Part shown: in pieces, positions 1-11,852 of the stretch
How the letters are laid out: every line of letters begins with the position of its first letter
Numbering within the stretch: the first letter of the stretch is position 1
Assembly (NCBI GenBank): GCA_014549065.1
Contig: JACDOX010000007.1
Coordinates: forward strand, 10,585,648 to 10,649,647
DNA: 64,000 nucleotides
From: Cardinalis cardinalis
Lineage: Eukaryota > Chordata > Aves > Passeriformes > Cardinalidae
Direction of reading: 5' to 3'
The notes under the pieces: model-generated
The model's database searches: none
Seen by the model: only the letters and a program-made list of their open reading frames with translations
Told to the model about the DNA's origin: nothing
Translations under genes and position numbers: made by a program

Positions 1-300
1 TTAAGTCCTTTGATCTACATTGTGCTGCTTTGGGAAAGGCTGGGCCAGTCCTTTGTTGCTCTGTGTTACTTCAGTGCAGTGCTGGTTGCTGTACTCTGAT
101 TTTTCTGGTTGGGCCAGGAAAAGGTGGTGGCAGGTCTTATAAAGTCTAAATATTAAATAATATTTTGCTGCCTCTCATGAGGATTAAATCACAGGAAAAA
201 TGTACTGTACTTGGAGCAGGAGCCTGGCCAGTGTCATGTGTCTGCAAAGACACATTCACAAATCCTTTTTCAGCTAAATCTCAAATATAAAGTAAGTTAA

Positions 301-478
301 AGAAAAAAAACTAAACAACAACAGCAAAACCAAACCAAACCAAAACCCAAAATCCACAAAATCAACAAAACAAAAACAAACAAAAAACCAAAACAAAACT
401 ACCCACAAACAAAAAAACCAAAAAAACCCCAAAAAACAAAAATCCAAAGAAACAAACAAACAACACAGAAGGAAAAAT
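301..478. repeat. A-rich low-complexity tract
   Basis: The plus strand is almost entirely A with scattered C, in runs such as AAACC and AAAACCC, with no strict period. Read on the other strand it gives a frame of Phe, Trp, Val and Leu that only reflects the T/G composition. It could be a decayed poly-A or (AAAC)n tract left by a retroposon, but no recognisable element body adjoins it. Confidence 0.85.
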
Positions 479-2723
479 ACCCCACAGATTATCTCTGCTG
501 TATATTAATATCTGAGCTGTTACTTACGTGTGTAATAGCTTGGGACCTGACTGTGCTGCAGTCATTGAACTTCATCTTATGGATGAAATGAAAGTAGTTT
601 TCATGAAAATTTTCTCTGACCCATCTATAGGCAAAGTCACTGCTGGCTTTTTTATCTTGTCTTCATATCCTGCTGAGATAGCAGTGCCGAAGCCAGAAGT
701 TACTGAAATGAAAGATTTTGCTGTCTGTTTTGTCACAGTAAAGGGTTGTGGAGAGGAAACATTTGAGGATGGTGACTCCAAGAAGTCATCCCACCATTAG
801 TTTCTGTTGAAGGAGTGCCAGACATATCTTAAAATCAGCTCTCAGAGCCCTTGGAGATCATATTCATGGCAGACAGATCCAACTCCAACTTCTATGTGCA
901 TCACTAGCAGTAAAGAGACTTATTTCCTGAAAAGTTTTGTCTGTTTGGAATATGTTGGCAGGGAGAAAACAACCAGCAAACATTTAATATACAACAAATT
1001 GAGCTGGATATAGTTATTTGCTGCTGGTTCTGTTCTTTCAGCTGCACCAGCCATGGGAATAAATCAAACCTGTTTCAAAGAACTCCTAGTCCTTAGATGT
1101 AGAAAAGCTTTTTAAATTCAAAGTGTACCTTGAGAATTACTGGAGAGCTTGTAGCAAAAATTTGTGCAGACCTGTGCAAAACATCCCACTCCTTGCACCC
1201 GAGGAAAGCAAGTGATGCAACATTACTTAGCATTACAATTGACTGACACTGACGGCTGAAGATAAAATAAAATGATCACCTACCAGCAGAATATCTGAGA
1301 TCTTTCATGATGCACGTTGACTTCTTAGCAGTCACCTCTATCTGCTGAGCATTTTAAAGAATGGAGCTTCTTCACAAAGAAGTGGGAGGACATACCTGTT
1401 CTTCCTCCCCAGCAGCTGTGTTGTGTCATCCATTACACATGAGAGGCCAGTTTTGCAGCTATTGCGAATGATTGTTAACTCTACATTGGTGAAAATAACA
1501 AGATCATTCTGATTTATACCAGCAGGTTTTTATTTTGTCCATTTCTGCCATGAGTCCATTAATGGATAGTGTAGGGACCTTAACTTTTAGGGATTTTCAT
1601 GGCGCAAGCATGGCAGCAAGCTGTACTCTCATGGGTACCCCAGTGCTGCATTCCAGCCCTAGCCACACAAACTGCTTTGGGCCATGGAAATGCCAAGGCA
1701 GAGCGAGCAGGTTCTTTGCCCAGGCACCAGAGATGCACCAGGTTATTATCCCATGCCAAGAACAGCAGCCAGCTGAAGTGCTCTCCACTGTGGGAGGAGA
1801 CTGAGCCAAACCCGCTGCGCAGTCAAGCATTTGGAAGTGGGGAGAAATTGGTACAGATTGGTCAAACTTCCCCCCAAACCTGACTCCACTGAGGGTGTGA
1901 AAGGATTTCCTAAAACATGAAAGGAAGGACTCGTTCTGCCCTCATTAGTGGCTGAAGTTCCATCACTCATGTGATTGAATGAACAAAAATATTGCCTTTA
2001 TAATGCCATGGTTGAAGGCTCTCCAGGGAAGGCACTGACTCATAGGGCTACTCTTGCTCATCCTTTTCAGCCCNAGCAGGGGAAGGACATGTGCAGAGGT
2101 ATGACACATTTGAATCTCAAGCAAGTGGGAGAGGTACCCTCCTTTCACATTCCAACTTCAATGTCAGGAACAAATATGTATGCTGGTCAATTCCGGGATT
2201 CTAAATATGAATGTTTGCATTAGTAAATTAGGTAGCCTTCTTTTGCATGAATTTTCAAGTTCTCTTCTTATTTCCCCCTTTGTTTTAAAAATAAAAGGTC
2301 AAAAGTAGAGCTGAGCAAGGAATTTGTGTGCAAAGGGGGATAAAATTGATATCTAAACTGAAAATTTGGAGGGAGGAATAATTCTCTTACATCTTCTTTT
2401 TGTTTGGTTGGGGTTTTTTACTTTAAAATGAAGGAGGGAAAAAAATCTCACCAGTTTGACTCTAAAGAAGGCCTTTTGTATTTAACTTGCTCTGTGAAAT
2501 TTGGGAGTAATTTCATTACTTTTTGGATGCATTTTAACAATTTATGTTTTAAAATTTTATGCCCAGGTGATAATATAAAAGGACTATTATATTTTTATTG
2601 AGAAAGCCAAAACAAACTGGCCCCCTAATGTCTTTGTTTTTGGCAAAGGGTGTTAATTTTATTTCCTCTGTATTTCTTGTTTCTTTTAATAGAGATTTGT
2701 GTTTCTAGTCAACTTTGTTATGA

Positions 2724-2741
2724 GTCTACATCAATGTAGAC
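2724..2741. repeat. Short perfect hairpin, 8-bp arms
   Basis: GTCTACAT at 2724-2731 is followed after two bases by its exact reverse complement at 2734-2741. At this length a chance origin is possible in a window this size. I list it as a visible structure only. Confidence 0.6.
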
Positions 2742-3144
2742 ATTGGGTAGTAATAAAGAAGAGAAAAATAAAGACCTATTTTCATAACTCTCAGAAGAAT
2801 TTTCTAAAAACTTGTCTTTCTGCTTTCTAGTTAATTGAAATTTTCTTCCCTTGATGCACTACTTTCAAGGGCAAAACCAAAGGGCATCTTCTGAGCTCAG
2901 ATCCTGTGAAGAAATGTGCATGGTAGTCACTGCCCACTGCCTGCAAATGTATTTTCTGAAGGTCTCTCCTGGCTTTTGTCAAATATGTTTGGTTTTTTTA
3001 ATCAACTGCTTTCTCAATAGTTTTACTTATGCCATTTAACATGCACACAAAGTGCTGTATGTAAAATATAGCATGAAATTACCATATAGCCAAATTACTG
3101 TTAATATACCAAAGTAAGTGTATCCTTTCTTCTCCTAAAACAGT

Positions 3145-3299
3145 GTGGAATATGACACAATTTCTACGTTAAACAGTAAAGAAAGTGTATTATTTGTTTT
3201 GTGCTTCCTTCAGTTTCTCCCAAAAGCAGAGGTCAAAGGAGACTTTCATTAGCTGGAGACTTGCATTTTCTTGATGTCAGGTTCATGGTAAAAATACAG
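3145..3299 (+). repeat. Inverted-repeat arm A (unclassified, ~155 bp)
   Basis: The reverse complement of this stretch aligns along its whole length with 4498-4653. I count about 11 differences, including one single-base indel, giving roughly 93 % identity. Most differences are C/T or G/A transitions, as expected for neutral decay of two once-identical copies. Shared blocks include the reverse complements of AGGAAGCACAAAACAAATAA and CCTTTGACCTCTGCTTTTGG. It is not CR1, not the SINE and not the LTR seen elsewhere in this window. The two arms could be terminal inverted repeats of a ~1.5-kb non-autonomous DNA transposon, two copies of an unknown family in opposite orientation, or an inverted local duplication. 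Confidence 0.85.
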
Positions 3300-4497
3300 T
3301 TAAATATAGGTTCTCAAACCCTCCCTCTAAAAATCGCAACTCTAAGGGAAAATGAAACAAAAATCCAAACCAAACCTCACAAAAAACCCCAACCAAACAA
3401 ACAAACAAAAACCCAAAGCCCGACGAAGCCTTATCAACATTTAGAAAAATAAAAGCCTCAAATGCACATTAGAAAATTGAAGCTCATTTTGTTTTCTTCC
3501 ACTTGAGGAACCAGACCTTGTCTTTTTCATGGTGGTGCCTTACAGAAAGAAGGGTAATTCCTGAGGCAACCAGATCAGATAAAGGACCTTTGTTAAAAAC
3601 CTACTTATCATTATTGCTTGGAAATGTGCTGAAATTGCAGCAACACAGTCCCATGATAAATTTACAAGCCATTGCATCTCACTGTGTATCTACACAGACT
3701 CTTGAGGTGTAAAAATAGATAAAACCTGGGTAAAGAAGTCAAATTTTTTGCTGTCTTGTAATAAATGGCTTAGAGAAAGATGAGGCATGCAATAATGTCT
3801 CTGTGTAGGGGAAATACTTGTCTGCAGTTATATTTTAATTACTGACACACACGGATTTGTTAGAACTTTATGCCTTAGGGTGTGGGTGGAAAGCCCAAGG
3901 ACAGGAGTACTTGCNTGCTTTCACAACTGATCTTCCATGTGATAGAATAAAGGCAAAATCTAGGTACATACTCTGGAAACAGAGTGTGTTTCACAGTGTC
4001 GTGTCAGAATCCCATGTAGAACCCTTACAAACTCACTCACAAGTTACAGCTGCTTTGAAACAAGGGTGTCAGCAAGGACTCTGCTGTACCATGCTCTTCT
4101 TAGTAATTTGCTGACATTTAGTTACTGAAAACCAAATGTATGTCTTTTTATGTTTTTGTACATTCACCTTCTCTGAACTAAAACGTTATTAATGTAAAAA
4201 TTCTGGAGTTTGATTTTTATCTTGCCTTTGTACTTGATTCTGGAAAATGAATGACTAGTTTAGTCAGGTCTACTATAAATCAGATGAAATTTTTAAACTA
4301 ACAGAAAATGTTCTTATTCAGAGGAAAATACTGAGGTGAAAAAACAATGGATGTAACACCCCTCTCTATTCCCCTCACATTTTCAATTGATGCCTCCCAG
4401 TGATGAGAAATGCACTATTATGAACATTTCTTGCTGAGATTCTGTTTCTGGGGGACATTTTTTGGTCTAAGTGCTCCTTTGGTAATCCCTATTTAGG
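3300..4497. other. Spacer between the inverted-repeat arms
   Basis: This 1.2-kb spacer has no recognisable coding content. The longest frames (3503-3712 and 3857-4114, plus strand) have no motif I know. It includes an A/C-rich low-complexity patch at about 3351-3418. If the arms are transposon termini this would be the element's interior, and its lack of a transposase-like frame would make the element non-autonomous. Confidence 0.5.
3351..3418. repeat. A/C-rich low-complexity patch, (AAAC)n-like
   Basis: The plus strand carries runs such as ACCAAACAAACAAACAAAAA, with a rough four-base period in the middle. It is simple sequence immediately inside arm A of the inverted repeat. Confidence 0.75.
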
Positions 4498-4653
4498 CTG
4501 TATTTTTACCATGAACCATGATATCAAGAAAATACAAGTCCCCAGCTAATGAAAGCCTCCTTTGACCTCTGCTTTTGGGATAAACTGAAGGAAGCACAAA
4601 ACAAATAATACACTTTCTTTATTGTTTAATCTAGAAATTGTGTCACACTCCAC
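4498..4653 (-). repeat. Inverted-repeat arm B (partner of 3145-3299)
   Basis: This is the second arm of the long inverted pair. It begins CTGTATTTTTACCATGAAC and ends CACACTCCAC, matching the reverse complement of 3145-3299. Beyond 4653 the match fades after a short A/T run (the left side has CAGTGTGG, the right reads CATGTGG on its reverse strand). On the inner side it fades just upstream of 4498. I could not find a convincing target-site duplication outside the pair. Confidence 0.85.
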
Positions 4654-7600
4654 ATGTTTTTTCTTTGAACATTCCCTTAAAACTAAAAATAACATTGCAA
4701 CCAGAGGAGACGTCGCATTTTTACTTCTGTGTACATCTCTCCACAGCCTAATGAGACACTGTCTATTTCCATATGAAAACCCAGGGCATCACTTGGCCCA
4801 GGTGGCTGCACTCACTGGACCTAGGGCAGTGTGGATGTGAGAACTTGCAGTGGGAATGTCCCCACTGGCTGTGCTGCTGCACAAGGAATGTCCCTGCAGA
4901 GAGCTGAGAGGCAGAGCTGGTGCTGAGCTAATCTCACACGCTCTGCTTGCTGAGGGGCTCTGCTCTGGTTCTTTTAACAATAGTAGAAAAAATACCGGGA
5001 AATATTTGCTTGGTGTTTCACTTTTTATGACAGCGTTTATAATACTTTACATTGCAAATTTGTGTTAAGAAGGTTCTGCAAATGAATGTTGCCTTAATGT
5101 GAACTCCTAAATTTTTCCCCAGGGGACAGTAATGTGTTTTTTAAGATGTGCTGTAGTCCTTTTCTCCATGTTTTTCTCTCATGGAATCCAATATAACCAT
5201 TCTTTATATTCTTGATTGCCAATTCTCTTTGCTACTGTCCTCTTTGGAGAGAAAAAGCTCAGGAAATAGACTGAGATATGGGTGAGGAGAAATAAAATAG
5301 AAAGTCTCTCCCAGGCATAAGATGCACTTTTTGAAATTGACACATCTGGGAACATCCAAAAAGGAAATATTACAGTATGTGATTTCCCACATCCCTGCTT
5401 CTGACAGTCTCTAATGATGAGTATTCAAAAGCATTTTAAATTCAACCTATAGAGTATCAGAAAAAGATAATTATCATTTTGAGATTTTAAATTGCTTGCC
5501 AGTAAGATCAGGGGGGAATTCCAGGTGGATTGTTCTTGTCTTTTCAGGGGTGAGCAGAGGACAACAACTGGGTTTTGAATCTTGCTGTTTTCAGCTGGTT
5601 TTGAATTAGGATGTATTTTAAAAAATCTGAACTACAGCAGGGGTAGTGGGAAGATGCTTCTCTTCAGTGTGGTATGGATCAAATACAGATTTTGACCCTG
5701 GATTGCTGCAATTTAGGAAGTTCAGAGACTTGAGCTCAGGTATCTTCTTTAGGCTTTCCTTTAAGAACTTTGCATTGTGGCGGCACATTGAAAGTCAGAT
5801 AGTTTGCATAGTACCTTAGACTGTGGGGATGAGTTTTAAAGTTTTACTAACTCCAACAGGATTTATTCAAGTGTGTGTATTAAATAGCTGCAAAAGGATT
5901 TTATTCACAATGATCTTGTGTGGACTTAGAGATGGCAAGATGAGCAATGTGCATTTCTGTATTTTTTGTGTGTGTGTGTGTATGTGTGTGTGTGTAAAAT
6001 AAGGCATAGGAATACTGGCAATTCTCTGTGTTCACTCATAGATGGCACTAGAAATTCTTGTAATTCCTGTCTTTGGAAAGTAAGTAAAATAATTTTTACT
6101 TTTCTACCAATAGATGGAAGTAGTAGTGTCTTTGCTACTTATGGACTGACTCAAGGAGCAATGCTTTCCTCTTCCTACCATTTAGTTAAAAACTAAAATG
6201 CAAGCAAACAATCCCCCAAATCCCAATTTTCCCACCAACACCTCTCAAAGAGCAACCTTCTCCCCTAAAACAGCAGTATTGAGTTTATTTCAGTACACAG
6301 GCAGAGCAGGCTAGCAGAAGTAAAAGAAGTGAATATTATTTTGAAGGGAGGATGCTGGCATTCTCCTCTTCCCAAATAAGCTGGAGAGCCAGATAGCCTA
6401 CCTCCATCCCTCATTTTTATAACTCCATCCTTCCATCTGAAATCAAACCTTGAATGTGATGCAGCACAGTGACCATGCTGCCTGCCAGCTGCTCTCAGGT
6501 GTTCATTCTATCCTCATCAGTATTCTTGAGATAATGTTAAATGCATGAAAATTAGGGCAAATGGTCTAATTTCATCACATTTAAATTAGGTTACATTCAC
6601 CTCTGATGGCTAAACTTAGAAATTGTCCTCCTTAGTCTCCCAGCATTTTTTTCTCCTATACAATGCAGATGTTACTGTTTTAATTGAAAATTATCAAGCA
6701 TGTAAGGCTGATGGCCTCCTAGATTGATGCTACTGGAAAGAAGCACTTCAGGAGAAGGTGAATGAGGCACTGTCCAAAATGAAAGGATGTACTGAGAGTC
6801 CCTGAAAGGGTGAATACATCTCTTATTAGTGTACAGCAAGGGCACCAGGATGAATGGGGCTGTGTGTGTATCTCTTCTCTTTTTGATGAGCTGAATGAAT
6901 TAGGCTGTCTCAAAGGTTTATCAGTTCCCTTTCTTGGCTGAGTGAGTTTTTCCTTTGACAGAATAAGGGAAGAGACCCAAAAGTTATCAGCTGTATTTTT
7001 CTCACCTCACGTTCCTTGGTTGCCTTTCAATGGTGATATGTTCATCTGTGTGTTCATGAGGAAAGAAAAGCCTGAAATCTGCACACGTGGGAAAATAAAT
7101 CCTGCTTGTAAGAACTAGCTGAGCAGCTCAACAAGCCAGCATTCTTTCAGATACTCTGCAGCACTGAAAACAACTTTTTCTCCAGCTCTATTCCCACCCT
7201 CCAGCTTAGTGCTGCTTAAACACTGCACACAGGAACTCTGTACACCAGAAAATTTATGGATTGCACACCATTCCCTGCTACATAATATTTTCTGTCTCCC
7301 AAGGGTCATGAATGGTACCAATGGCAAGGCTTTTTTGCATCTGTCTGCCTTGCTCTGTAGGTATTCCTCAAGTTACTCTCTGGTTAGGAAAACATTGCAA
7401 ACCCCTAAACTGCTGACTCGCATCTGCCTTGGCAAGGTCTCCTGCATGGCCATTCCTTGGGGAAGTGCCTTCCTGCACTGGGAACATTTCACTCCACATC
7501 AAAACAGCCTACATGAGTCTTCTCCAGAGTTAATTTTCAGTAGGGCCTCCACCATACAGATCTTCAAGGAGAAGAAAGCAAGGAAAAAAAGAAAAGCAGT

Positions 7601-7980
7601 TTTCAGTATAAATTTGTCAAAAAGAAAAGTTTTAGTTTTATTTTGGAATACTCATCTTCCCTTTCCTAAGAATGATTTTTCTTGACAGCTNTTTTAAATT
7701 GTTCATTGTCTGTATTACCTTGACTTTCAACACCATCCCTGATGCCGGCAATACATATTTATCCATTTTTATTGCCTATAGTAAAAAGAAGAAAATGAAT
7801 GAAAAACAAATAATATTGAGAAATAACTAGGTTTTTGCTTGTTTCCAAGGTCAGTAAAGCAGGTTGGTCAAAACAGGTCAATACACACAACAAAAGGATG
7901 ATCTCTCTGGTACTCAGGGCTATGGTTTTATTAGTTTATGAAGTTTTTGTTTCACTGGGATTTTCTTTTTTTTTATTTAC
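4654..7980. other. Unassigned noncoding DNA
   Basis: I see no gene. The longest frame (7209-7685, plus, 158 codons) has no family resemblance, no signal or membrane pattern, and becomes Lys/Arg-rich only where the DNA is A-rich. The stretch contains the (TG)n run at 5967-5995. Only one ambiguous base (7691) occurs in more than 3 kb. Confidence 0.55.
5967..5995. repeat. (TG)n microsatellite, interrupted
   Basis: There are about fourteen TG units with one TA interruption near 5981. Such runs are length-polymorphic and a plausible genotyping marker. Confidence 0.95.
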
Positions 7981-8010
7981 TTACTTTTTCTCTAGTCTGA
8001 GAAAAAGTAA
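7981..8010. repeat. Hairpin, 12-bp arms, 6-base loop
   Basis: TTACTTTTTCTC at 7981-7992 is the exact reverse complement of GAGAAAAAGTAA at 7999-8010, with TAGTCT between. If a four-base bulge (a repeated TTAC) is allowed, the stem lengthens outward into TTTATTTAC against GTAAATAAA. It sits ten bases from the much stronger palindrome at 8021-8064. Confidence 0.85.
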
Positions 8011-8020
8011 ATAAACCAAA

Positions 8021-8064
8021 AAAATTCTGGAGAGCAGCTCTGCAGAGCTGCTCTCCAGAATTTT
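8021..8064. repeat. Perfect 44-bp palindrome without loop
   Basis: The two 22-base halves are exact reverse complements, centred between 8042 and 8043. The left half starts AAAATTCTGGAGAGCAGC and the right half ends with its mirror. Pairing stops at 8020/8065. A loopless palindrome of this length is not expected by chance in 64 kb. Likely origins are a small inverted duplication by template switching, or a fold-back mobile fragment. It could extrude as a cruciform and may also be a short-read assembly or cloning hazard. Confidence 0.92.
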
Positions 8065-11000
8065 CCCATTTTAATAGTTAGAAACCTTTAGTTTCCATAA
8101 CGTTCACTTATGGCTACTTTACTGTTATTATAACTATTTTTAACTGGCTCTCTCCTCTTGGAGTCTATTCACTTTTTGGTGTGGAGCACAGAGCTGTTGA
8201 TGTCTGTTTGCCCTCTGAAGACGCCTATGATCATAAAGTGCCATATTGTCTACCACATTACCTTAAAAAAATCTACTATTTTCACTCAGAGAGAAAAAAG
8301 AAGAAGATTGTTCTCTCTTGTTCAGAGATTGGTGAGGAGGTGCATCCTCAGGCGGCACATCTGCACGTCCCAGCATGAGTTTGTTTGCTCTACTGGNCAC
8401 TCTAACATTTGTGCTCCTAGGCTAGTATATTGGACGTGGGCTGTGTTGGTCACAGTCATTTTAGCAATGCAGTATGTTTCCTTATCACCTGAAAAGCAGT
8501 TTGCTGATGNAGAGACTGGACAAAAAAAGGCTACCTCATCCCAGGAAAAAAAGTTATATTAGTTTCAAGATATTTCCTGTTCTACCTGTCGAGAAAGTTG
8601 CAAATTTAGCTCCAAAAAGTGTAAATATTTCTTAGCCAGCTCCCCAATGGTTAGAAAACTCATCTAAGAGGAAAATGCCCAGCTTCANTTCTCTACTCCG
8701 CCCTGCTGCAGTGCCACACTTAGACCCAAGTTACTCATTTATTGTCAGTCATTGAACGGCTTCTTAGTGGTTCAAGTAGCAGCCGCTGGGCGCACTGGTA
8801 GTGCTCAGAAATCTCACCCAGAGCGTGAATAACTTTGCTGTGAAATGTTTCCATTTGGGGGAATCATCATGAATAGCTGTGTTGTCAAAACAACCTCTGC
8901 TGGCGCCTGACGAGCGACCAAGGAGCTCTCGCGCAAACGCTTGCAGGAGCGTGCGCGGTGGGGACCGCGCCAAGTGCTGATNAACATATTTTCCTGGAAA
9001 CCATGCAGAAAGCTGATAAACTCCCTGAACCTGCNGTGCATGGAATGCCCTCAGCTTCCTCCAAAGGCAAGGATAAATGGGAGCTGCCTCCGCTGAGGGG
9101 GCATCAGTCTGTGACTACTTATCTGTGCTCCTTGTAAATGCAAAAAAAGCTGTGGGACAGCAGCTGTGAGAAAGCCTCCTGAAGGTCAGGGAGCTCCTGT
9201 GGACACAGATCCACATTCAGCCGTGAGCTGAATCCACCTGAAACTACAGGAGCCCTTCTTGAGCAACGTTCAAAAGCAAGATCCTCTCCCAGCTACTCAG
9301 TATTATTATCTCCACACTGACAACTATTTTTTCCCCGTTGAAACAACACAGTCAATAGAAATGCCAAGGAGAAAAAGCACTTCTGAATGAGGCAAGGGTA
9401 AAATTACTGGACTTTAAAATTTCATTTCTTGTCCATTAAACTGAAGTTCAAAAGCAAAATCAATCTGGGAAGCGTTTGTATTGTTAGCAGTTATGTAAAG
9501 TGAGTTTTGACATCTATTCATTAGTACTCACATGAAAATATAAGTTTCTCCCTGCAATGTTTTAGAGACACANAACTTAAAATCACAGGTGTACTAGGCA
9601 CTTTTTATTTAAAAAAATAGTATATATCTGAAATACATTAAAAGGAAAAGCCCACACTTTAACTTTCCCGGACTGAGTATTTAATTTTGTTTTGCATGAA
9701 ATTTTGAATCTGCATCTCCTGTCAATGGAGGAGAAAAAGGTGTTTTAGGAATGGCAAAGCCCAGCTGGCAGTGTGACAGACAAAGAGAAGAGACAGAGGC
9801 TTCCCAAACTTGTTCCTTAGATTTTTAATTTTAAGTTACTGTACCCTTAAGAGAAACAAAAATTCCTTGTTTCCTGCACTAATGCTGCTCAGTAGCTACA
9901 ATGCGACTAGAAAAGATATGTAACCCCACTTGCTGTCCTGTATGCTTAAAAGAAACCCTGAACTTAGACAGTCCAAAGACAAGCCAAGACATTGTCCTGA
10001 GTGTGAGTATTGCTGCCTTGGTAAACAGAAACTGAGATTTTGATAACCAGGAATCTTGCTAAAGTAATAAAAGTTCATGGAAGCTGCAACCAGAGAGAAT
10101 TTAGATACAGAATAATTAACCATGAAATTATGATCTCAGCCAAAAAAGAAGTGCCAAGATTCATTCAACTAATTTCAGAGGCTTTTTCTCATGGTCATTA
10201 TGANGACAGATAGGAGAAAAATGATCTTATCTTTCATTTCTCCTCCCACTATGCAAGAGAGTCACTGCCATTACTTTTTAAGCTGTTTTGTCTGAAATTG
10301 CATTCACTGGTAAAAAGATAAGACTGTTTAGGGTATAAAAAAGAAATAACAAGCCTGATTTGTGGATGTCAGCTGTTTGCAGCAATATCAAAGGGATTTG
10401 TGCATATAGATCAACGATTGGAAAGTCCCATCAGCTGTTGGCAGGGAGACAGCATGACATCCCTGTGACAGTGCTTATGTCATGGTCAAGTCTGACTCAA
10501 CTTCTGCAGAACCACCTGGAAATTTTCAGGACTTTGAATCGACCTTGATTTTTAAATTTTTGTTATTTTTTTCCATCTATGTTGTTCTGAAAATCACTGT
10601 GAAAAGGACTCTGTGATTAGACCTGTGGAAGTTGAACATGTGTGTGGGTGCTCCAAACTATTCACAGTGGCCGTGGGCTGGAATACAAGAGTGGGTGAAG
10701 TTTTTGCAGCAGAGGAAAAAGCATTTTAAAAATGGCAAATAACTTAAATAGAGACCATATAATCTTTGAATATGTTTCTTGTTTCCTGAGAAATGCATTT
10801 CAGCTTTTTATTCTGTAAAATATCTATCTTATAGATTATACTGTAAAATTCTTTTTCATGGCTGAATTATATAAAGTTNAAATTAAATATGATAACACAG
10901 AAATTAAAAAGGGGGGCCAGATGGAAGATCTGGGGAGGCACAAAAACACTGTGAAGTTGGTAAGAGTTAACTAAAAAAAGCCTATTGNCCCAGAATTGAC

Positions 11001-11328
11001 AGGTCCAAGTGCAAGAGGAGAGGCAAGGCCTGCTCTAGAGGAAAAAAAGAGGAGGTAAAGTCAGAGTCTGCTCTATAGCTACTCCATGAAGAGGCTGTGG
11101 ATGACCTTAGGATATGAATCCTAAAATAAGGGTAGAAGCATTTAAGACTGAGCAACATGAAGGTGTTTCTTGTTGAGGGCAGAAGCTACAATTATGGATA
11201 GACTTAAAATTTTTGCTGATATAGAACTTGGTTTTTTTTACAAGAGCATGACAAATCATGCTTAATAAACTCTGTCTCATTTGCAGTTAAATTCTGTCCC
11301 CAACTTGAAAAAAAATAGTGTGTCTTTC
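8065..11328. other. Unassigned noncoding DNA with one CpG-dense patch
   Basis: No gene is recognisable. The frame at 8158-8562 (plus, 134 codons) contains two ambiguous bases and has no motif I know. Ambiguous bases become frequent from 8397 onward. The CpG-dense patch at 8784-8970 is entered separately. From 9.1 to 11.3 kb I see only AT-rich DNA with short frames. Confidence 0.55.
8784..8970. promoter_or_regulatory. Candidate CpG mini-island
   Basis: Eleven CpG dinucleotides fall between 8904 and 8969, and three more lie upstream (8784, 8791, 8824), in a region otherwise nearly devoid of CpG. The stretch ends with a GC hairpin: GCGCGGT at 8953-8959, a GGGG loop, and ACCGCGC at 8964-8970. 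Retained CpGs usually mean DNA unmethylated in the germ line, so an enhancer or minor promoter is possible. It is far shorter than a typical gene-promoter CpG island. Minus-strand frames here reflect the composition. Regulatory function is an inference. Confidence 0.35.
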
Positions 11329-11852
11329 ACAGAATCATCAAGGGTGGAAGAAACCTTCAAGATCATCTTGTCCAGCTGTCAACCCAACACCAACACAATC
11401 ACATCTAAACTGTATCTCCGAGTGCCACATCCAGACGCCTCCTCTGTACCAGAGACAGTGACTCCANCATCTCCCCAGGCAAGTTATTCCAGCGCCTGAC
11501 TGCTCTTTCAGTGAATATTTTTTTTCTTAATATCTAATCTGAACCTTCCCTGACACANCTGAAGGCCAATTCCCCTCGTCCTTCCACTTGAGACAGGACA
11601 GAAGAGCCTGAGCCCCACCTCACTACAGCCTCCTTGCAGGTAATTATAGGGGACAATGCAGCTTCCCCTGAGCCTCCTTTGCTGCAGGATAAACAACCCC
11701 AGCTCCCTCAGCTNCTCCTCACAGGACTTGTGCTCCAGACCCTTCACCAGCTTCCTTGTCCTTCTCTGCACACAGACCAGCACATCAATGTCCTTTTTGC
11801 AGTGAGGGGCCCAAAGAACACAGGACCCAAGGCAGGGCTTCACCAGCTGTCA
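11329..11852 (-). mobile_element. CR1 LINE fragment, 5'-truncated
   Basis: The left end carries the reverse complement of a CR1 3' tail (ACAGAATCATCAAGGGTGG, followed by the usual sequence on a few hundred bases of tail). Read on the minus strand, 11843-11508 encodes the familiar end of CR1 ORF2: residues such as CVLWAPHCKKDIDVLVCVQR, then KLVKGLEHKS, LRELGLF and RFRLDIKKK. These follow the order known for the C-terminal part of the endonuclease/reverse-transcriptase protein. Only that end remains; endonuclease and reverse-transcriptase core are missing, as usual for CR1 insertions truncated during reverse transcription. The frame is interrupted and contains ambiguous bases (11467, 11559, 11714). 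It is a dead copy with no coding capacity. Confidence 0.92.

Larger units (their letters stand above)
1..3144. other. Unassigned AT-rich noncoding DNA
   Basis: I see no gene here. Open frames are all under 100 codons, overlap on both strands and resemble nothing I know. The block at about 1600-1880 is richer in G+C and is open in several frames at once, which is what composition alone would give. The only structured items are the A-rich tract at 301-478 and a short perfect hairpin at 2724-2741 (8-bp arms, 2-base loop). There is a single ambiguous base (2074) in this stretch, far fewer than in the rest of the window. Confidence 0.6.

Noticed and set aside
274..459. Minus-strand frame rich in Phe, Trp, Leu and Val resembling a membrane protein
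   Set aside because: It is the translation of an A-rich low-complexity tract; hydrophobicity follows from T/G codons.
7209..7685. 158-codon plus-strand frame as a gene
   Set aside because: No family resemblance; the basic C-terminus simply follows an A-rich stretch.
11508..11843. Independent protein-coding gene on the minus strand
   Set aside because: The translation is the decayed C-terminal end of CR1 ORF2.
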